Below are positions 59,896 to 64,000 of a stretch of 64,000 bases of DNA, piece after piece (the first letter of the stretch is position 1; every line of letters begins with the position of its first letter). This stretch comes from Neisseria flavescens (GTDB taxonomy: Bacteria > Pseudomonadota > Gammaproteobacteria > Burkholderiales > Neisseriaceae). The stretch spans positions 992,001 to 1,056,000 of the forward strand of contig NZ_CP039886.1 in assembly GCF_005221285.1 (NCBI RefSeq), in the 5' to 3' direction. Below the pieces are notes generated by a model. It saw nothing but the letters and a program-made list of their open reading frames with translations. It had not been told where the DNA came from and did no database searches. The translations under genes and the position numbers were made by a program.

Positions 59896-62004
59896 ATGGC
59901 AAAACTAAAAACCATCGTTCTGACCGTTTCAAGCCTGTCGGCAGTTTCCGCCACAGCCTACGCGCAAAACGCTACGCCCAACCAAGTCGGCATGGCCATG
60001 ATGCGCCTCAACTCCTCCCTGCTCGACCAAGCAAAAACACAAACCTTCGGCTCCGGTAGTTTGTGGGCATCATTGCGTAAAGACTTCCGCATCAACGAAG
60101 TCAATACAGAACTGGTTCGCCGCCATGAAAACAAATTTGCTGCAAACAGTGCATATTTCGACCGCACCATCTCCCGCAGCAAACCTTATATGTACCATAT
60201 TGCCAATGAAGTTAAAAAACGCAATATGCCTGCAGAAATCGCTTTGCTGCCTTTCATTGAAAGCGCATTCGTAACCAAAGCCAAATCACACGTCGGCGCA
60301 TCCGGCCTGTGGCAATTTATGCCGGCTACCGGCCGCCACTTCGGCTTGGAAAAAACGCCTTTGTATGACGGTCGCCACGACGTTTACGCCGCTACCGATG
60401 CCGCACTGAACTACCTGCAATACCTGCACAGCATGTTCGGTGACTGGTCTTTGGCCCTTGCCGCTTACAACTGGGGCGAAGGTAACGTCGGCCGTGCCGT
60501 AAACCGCGCCCGTGCGCAAGGTTTGGAACCGACATACGAAAACCTGCGTATGCCGAACGAAACACGCAATTACGTTCCAAAACTTTTGGCTGTCCGCAAT
60601 ATCGTTGCCAACCCGCAAACTTTCGGCATGAATATCAGTGAAATCAGCAATCAGCCGTATTTCAAATCTGTCAGCATCGACAAACCTATTGATAACAGCA
60701 CAATTGCTCGTTTTGCAAACATCAGCGAAAGCGAACTGTTGGCACTCAACCCAGGTTTCAATGCCCCGGTATTTATCCCTAAAAACAACCGTCGTCTGTT
60801 GTTACCGGTTTCTGCGGTTTCTGCATTTGAAAAGAACTACCGCAATGCCAATCCAGATACCCTGATGTCTTGGGATATTTATACCTCTTTGGGCAACAAA
60901 AAACTTAATGCCATTGCTAACGATACCGGCATGAGTGTAGCCGAACTCAAACGCCTCAATGGCCTGAGCGGCAGTGCCATTTCTGAAGGCCGCAGCATTT
61001 TGGTGGCTAAAAACTCAGCTACCCAAAGCCAAGACATTATTAACTTCATCGACAAAGACAATACTCCGGATACTTACCAATCCAATATGCCGGCCATGTC
61101 TCCGATTATTGCTTCCAACGTAGCAGAACCGGTTAAAGTCGCTCAAACTACCGTGACCAATATTGTTGCTCCTGTTGTTCCACAGTCCAGCAAACCGGTT
61201 GACTTTATTGCACGCAGCAAAGCTGAAAACGTTACTTCCGTAGTGGTAACAGAAACCAAGGCGCAACCTCAAGTTGCAAATGCGGATGCAGCAGCCACTG
61301 TTGTAGCCATGACCCATACTGCTACTGAGCCTACTGCCACAAATGTTGCAGAAGCACCCAAAGCAGCCACCCCTGCCGACTTGACTGCACCGACTGTTGC
61401 CGCAAACGATGTAGCGCCTACTTCTGCAGTTGAATCTGTTGCTGCCGTGCCGGTTCAAGAAGAGCATGATGACCTGATGGCTTTGGTACAAAACCGACCT
61501 GCGGAGGAACCTGCAGCGACTGTTGCTGAAGCGACTCCTGAAGCCAAACAAGTTCAAACTGTTGTTACTGCCGAAAGCGCTCGTACAGAACGTATCGCAG
61601 CCAATACCGTTAAACAGCAAAGCCGCATCAATGCGCGTCTTGCCCGTGTAAGTGGTCAACAAAACACACAAACTGCAGCACTTGCAGCAGGCACATACCG
61701 CGTGGCAGATGGTGATACGTTGTTTAATATCTCCAAACGTTATAACCTGAGCGTAGCTGATTTGATTATTGCCAACAACATCAAAGGCAACAATATCAAA
61801 AAAGGCCAAATCCTCCGCGTTACAGCTGCTCCGGCAAAAATCCACAGCAACCCGATTCAAAACGTTTCCTACACTGTACGCAAAGGTGATACTTTGAACA
61901 CCATTGCCAGCCGTTTCAATGTTGATGTTAATGATATCCGCCGTTGGAACCGCAATACCCGTACTGTGACTCCTGGTCAACGTTTGAAACTGATCGGTAG
62001 CTAA
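59896..62004 (+). CDS. mltD: membrane-bound lytic murein transglycosylase D
   Basis: The 702-residue protein (ATG 59896) has a signal peptide (cleavage near AYA|QNATP), an SLT family domain at about residues 95-230 with catalytic Glu122 in ALLPFIESAF, SGLWQFMPATGR and ALAAYNWGEGNVGRA, a helical/Ala-rich middle with low complexity, and two C-terminal LysM repeats (about 610-655 and 660-702: YRVADGDTLFNIS and YTVRKGDTLNTIA). It cleaves MurNAc-GlcNAc with anhydro ends. The enteric MltD is a lipoprotein; here I see no lipobox. It is divergent from the YafS-like gene. Confidence 0.93.
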   Translation: MAKLKTIVLTVSSLSAVSATAYAQNATPNQVGMAMMRLNSSLLDQAKTQTFGSGSLWASLRKDFRINEVNTELVRRHENKFAANSAYFDRTISRSKPYMYHIANEVKKRNMPAEIALLPFIESAFVTKAKSHVGASGLWQFMPATGRHFGLEKTPLYDGRHDVYAATDAALNYLQYLHSMFGDWSLALAAYNWGEGNVGRAVNRARAQGLEPTYENLRMPNETRNYVPKLLAVRNIVANPQTFGMNISEISNQPYFKSVSIDKPIDNSTIARFANISESELLALNPGFNAPVFIPKNNRRLLLPVSAVSAFEKNYRNANPDTLMSWDIYTSLGNKKLNAIANDTGMSVAELKRLNGLSGSAISEGRSILVAKNSATQSQDIINFIDKDNTPDTYQSNMPAMSPIIASNVAEPVKVAQTTVTNIVAPVVPQSSKPVDFIARSKAENVTSVVVTETKAQPQVANADAAATVVAMTHTATEPTATNVAEAPKAATPADLTAPTVAANDVAPTSAVESVAAVPVQEEHDDLMALVQNRPAEEPAATVAEATPEAKQVQTVVTAESARTERIAANTVKQQSRINARLARVSGQQNTQTAALAAGTYRVADGDTLFNISKRYNLSVADLIIANNIKGNNIKKGQILRVTAAPAKIHSNPIQNVSYTVRKGDTLNTIASRFNVDVNDIRRWNRNTRTVTPGQRLKLIGS

Positions 62005-62018
62005 TACTTACTTCAAAA

Positions 62019-62051
62019 CAAAGGCCGTCTGAAATATTCAGACGGCCTTTT
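62019..62051 (+). terminator. DUS-pair terminator after mltD
   Basis: AAAGGCCGTCTGAA pairs with TTCAGACGGCCTTT over AT, then TTTC. Confidence 0.85.
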
Positions 62052-62139
62052 TCTTTATAATAAATAATAAATTCAATTTTTAAAAACAAAATAGCTATCT
62101 CTTCAAGCTATAAATATCTGTTCAATCACTGCGACATAG

Positions 62140-62167
62140 AAAAAGAGTGTGCAAAACACACTCTTTC
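62140..62167 (-). terminator. intrinsic terminator after the reductase gene
   Basis: AAAGAGTGTG pairs with CACACTCTTT over CAAAA. On the minus strand it leads into TTTTTC. It is independent of DUS. Confidence 0.7.
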
Positions 62168-62237
62168 TCAAACAGATTGCCATCAAATTTTACTCTTAAC
62201 ACCTGCATTCAAACATATAAATCCTGTATAAACATCA

Positions 62238-63242
62238 TTATGCCGGTGAAAAAGCATCACAGAAGAAGGCATCTTCCGGTAAAGCGCATTTTTGAGTCAG
62301 CAAACTTTGCGCACTCTCCGTCATGGCTAGTGACCCGCAAGCATAAACTTCATATTGGCTCAAATCAGGATAATTTTGTGCGGCAACGTTTTGCACATAC
62401 CCATTCTCCCCTTTCCAATCGGAATCAGGCTTAGAAAGAACAGGCGAGAATTTCGCATTTTTCAGACGGCCTATTAATGTTTCTGCTTCTTCCAATGCGT
62501 ACAAATCCTCCTGCTGACGTGCCCCCCAGTAGAAATGAACCGGACGTTCGCTATTCTGATGAATCAAATCAAGCAAGATACTGCGGATAGGTGCGTAACC
62601 TGTACCCGTTGCCAACAAAATAATCGGTTTATCGCTGTCCTTTTGCAAAGTAAACGTACCCAATGGACCTTTAACGCGGACAATACCTTTTTCTTTAACT
62701 TTCGGATCGGCACCAAAAATCATTTCTGAGCATACGCCGTTTTCACGTTTACGGATATGCAGCTCCAAAACGCCTTCTTGGTCAGGCGAATTGGCGATTG
62801 AATAGCTGCGGCTGATATTGCCGGGAAGCAGCAAATCAATATATTGTCCGGCATAAAATGCAAATGACGGCGCTTTAGGCAAAGCTAGTTTGAGCAAAGC
62901 AACATCGTGTTTGATTTCAATGTTTTCAATACGTGCCGGCAATGTGCGTACTGGTAAAGCATTTTGATTAAAACCCGGCACATTGATTTTGAGGTCGCTC
63001 TTCGCAGTAGTGCAGCACAATAACACTTTACCCTGCGCTTTTTCTTCTGCGCTGATGGCTTTATCGATATGCTTGCCCATTTCAAATTCGCCACTAATCA
63101 ACTCGGCCTTACACTGCCCGCAAGCACCGCTTTTGCAAGAATGAGGCAAATTTAAATTTTGACGGGTTGCGGCAGCAAGAACAGTTTCGTCCTCATTCGT
63201 CGTAAATGTAGTTTGATCTGGTAAGGTAATAGTATGTGTCAT
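62238..63242 (-). CDS. 2Fe-2S ferredoxin / flavin reductase fusion
   Basis: The 334-residue protein (ATG 63242) has an N-terminal plant-type ferredoxin with ligands Cys36, Cys41, Cys44 and Cys76 or 77 (SCKSGACGQC ... LLCC), an FAD domain with RSYSIANSP, and an NAD(P)H domain with ILLATGTGYAPIRSIL and YWGARQQEDLY and a final YACGSLAM. It moves electrons from NAD(P)H through FAD to the iron-sulfur centre, like CDP-6-deoxy-glucoseen and phenol reductase components. The oxygenase or other partner is not in the window. The frame is open to 63326, but the ferredoxin starts at 63242. Confidence 0.88.
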   Translation of the reverse strand: MTHTITLPDQTTFTTNEDETVLAAATRQNLNLPHSCKSGACGQCKAELISGEFEMGKHIDKAISAEEKAQGKVLLCCTTAKSDLKINVPGFNQNALPVRTLPARIENIEIKHDVALLKLALPKAPSFAFYAGQYIDLLLPGNISRSYSIANSPDQEGVLELHIRKRENGVCSEMIFGADPKVKEKGIVRVKGPLGTFTLQKDSDKPIILLATGTGYAPIRSILLDLIHQNSERPVHFYWGARQQEDLYALEEAETLIGRLKNAKFSPVLSKPDSDWKGENGYVQNVAAQNYPDLSQYEVYACGSLAMTESAQSLLTQKCALPEDAFFCDAFSPA

Positions 63243-63271
63243 GGTATTTAGAATAATTTTAGAATCAAAAT

Positions 63272-63312
63272 AAAGGCCGTCTGAAAAATAAGACCTATTT
63301 TTCAGACGGCCT
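63272..63312. terminator. DUS-pair hairpin between gatB and the reductase gene
   Basis: AAAGGCCGTCTGAAAAAT pairs with ATTTTTCAGACGGCCT over about seven bases. It follows gatB on the minus strand. Confidence 0.7.
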
Positions 63313-63322
63313 GTCCTATCTA

Positions 63323-64000
63323 TCAAGCTAATTTAGCTTTAATCAGCTCTTGAACCTGAGCCGGATTGGCCTTGCCTTTGCTTGCTTTCATCACTTGACC
63401 GACAATCGCATTCAAGGCTTTCTCATTACCGGAACGGAATTGCTCAACGGCTTTCTCATTGTTTGCCAGCACTTCATCCACCATAGCTTCAATTGCGCCA
63501 GTATCGGTAATCTGTTGCAAACCATGTTTTTCGATGATTTCAGCAATACCTGCTTCAGGCTCAGCCCACATTGCTTCAAAAGCTTTTTTCGCCAGTTTGC
63601 TGCTTAATGTTCCATCTGCAACTTTAGCAACCAACTCGGCAAGACGTGAAGCCGTAATCGGGCTTTCAGCCAATTCCAAACCTTCTTTGTTCAAGGTAGC
63701 GGCAAGCTCGCCGTTCATCCAGTTCGCCGTCAATTTACCTTTGCCGCAGGCTTTGGCTGCTTCTTCAAAATAGGCAGCTTGAACGCGGCTGGCAGTCAAC
63801 AGGCGCGCATCATAGTCAGACACGCCGTAATCGGCAACAAAACGCGCCGCCATTTCATGTGGCAATTCAGGCATTTGCTCTTTGGCTTTTTGCAATTGGC
63901 CGTCTGAAATAATGACCGGCAGCAAATCCGGGTCAGGGAAATAGCGGTAATCGTGCGCATCTTCTTTCAAACGCATCACACGGGTTTCACCTTTTTCAGG
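63323..64000 (-). CDS. gatB: Asp-tRNA(Asn)/Glu-tRNA(Gln) amidotransferase subunit B, C-terminal part
   Basis: The frame runs out of the right edge (PEKGETRVMRLKEDAHDYRYFPDPDLLPV is continuous to base 64000), so the 5' part is outside. Visible parts are the conserved EDAHDYRYFPDPDLLP strand, the helical middle with PITASRLAELVAKVADGTLSSK and the YqeY-like tail with NAIVGQVMKASKGKANPAQVQELI. GatB binds the misacylated tRNA and activates it for amidation by GatA ammonia. Neisseria uses GatCAB because it lacks one or both direct synthetases; which one is not shown here. A DUS at 63899-63909 lies in the coding sequence. Confidence 0.96.
   Translation of the reverse strand, partial: PEKGETRVMRLKEDAHDYRYFPDPDLLPVIISDGQLQKAKEQMPELPHEMAARFVADYGVSDYDARLLTASRVQAAYFEEAAKACGKGKLTANWMNGELAATLNKEGLELAESPITASRLAELVAKVADGTLSSKLAKKAFEAMWAEPEAGIAEIIEKHGLQQITDTGAIEAMVDEVLANNEKAVEQFRSGNEKALNAIVGQVMKASKGKANPAQVQELIKAKLA

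Noticed and set aside
1..64000. CRISPR array or other regularly spaced repeats
   Set aside because: The many short palindromes are DUS copies at irregular spacing, and the tandem tRNA copies are genes. No array is present.

Overview
The window is a chromosomal segment of a Neisseria species, almost certainly a commensal of the N. subflava / N. flavescens type. The main evidence is the dense DNA uptake sequence (DUS): nearly every copy reads AGGCCGTCTGAA (the AG dialect of these commensals) rather than the ATGCCGTCTGAA of meningococci and gonococci. Other neisserial marks are a short Correia element, a tmRNA with tag ANDETYALAA, EarP next to an Arg32-type EF-P, the PatA-PatB-Ape1 peptidoglycan O-acetylation operon, and an opa gene with CTCTT repeats. 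The species assignment is inference.

Layout. 1-8.7 kb: end of an unrecognised gene, a low-molecular-weight phosphatase, metX-metW, a Correia element, nadE, earP-efp, an orphan MlaC-like protein, a small tautomerase and alaA. 8.8-9.2 kb: ssrA (tmRNA) with a good promoter and its own terminator. 9.3-12 kb: an endonuclease/phosphatase-fold gene, a small TonB-C-domain gene broken by a stop in its signal peptide, a HAD phosphatase and hda. 12.2-16.5 kb: dedA, patA, patB, ape1. 16.5-18.7 kb: a membrane metallophosphoesterase and a Dyp peroxidase.

18.7-21.2 kb is the most plastic stretch. It holds an IS5-family element with a canonical -1 frameshift signal, half a Correia end, an opa gene whose six pentamer repeats put it out of frame (phase OFF), and the 3' remnant of a large beta-helical adhesin. 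Two DUS terminators of the AT dialect bracket the remnant.

21.3-33.5 kb: recB, dinB, a sulfate-binding lipoprotein, a DUF4198 periplasmic protein, mutS, panC, panB and two identical tRNA-Thr(TGT) genes. 33.6-47.1 kb: a spermidine-synthase-like gene, an alpha/beta hydrolase, a Nudix hydrolase, an AT-rich NERD gene, divergent folB/plsY, greB, purF, the folC-SPOR-cvpA operon, two small unknowns, a polar amino acid ABC ATPase, a YecR-like lipoprotein, ksgA, maf and a gamma-carbonic-anhydrase-like gene. 47.3-64 kb: a DMT exporter, lepB, an extremely AT-rich Sel1/coiled-coil gene wedged between lepB and lepA, lepA, mtnN, a PilT-family ATPase, a dihydrolipoyl-dehydrogenase-like flavoenzyme, a peroxiredoxin-glutaredoxin fusion, a PlsC-family acyltransferase, mutM, a YafS-like methyltransferase, mltD, a ferredoxin-reductase fusion and the 3' part of gatB.

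Most of the window is ordinary core genome, with paired inverted DUS acting as terminators between genes. The accessory signal is in single-gene AT-rich insertions (NERD, YecR-like, Sel1/coiled-coil) and the IS/opa/adhesin island. I found no CRISPR array, prophage, integron or plasmid feature. The least described item is the Sel1/coiled-coil gene that splits the lepA-lepB pair.
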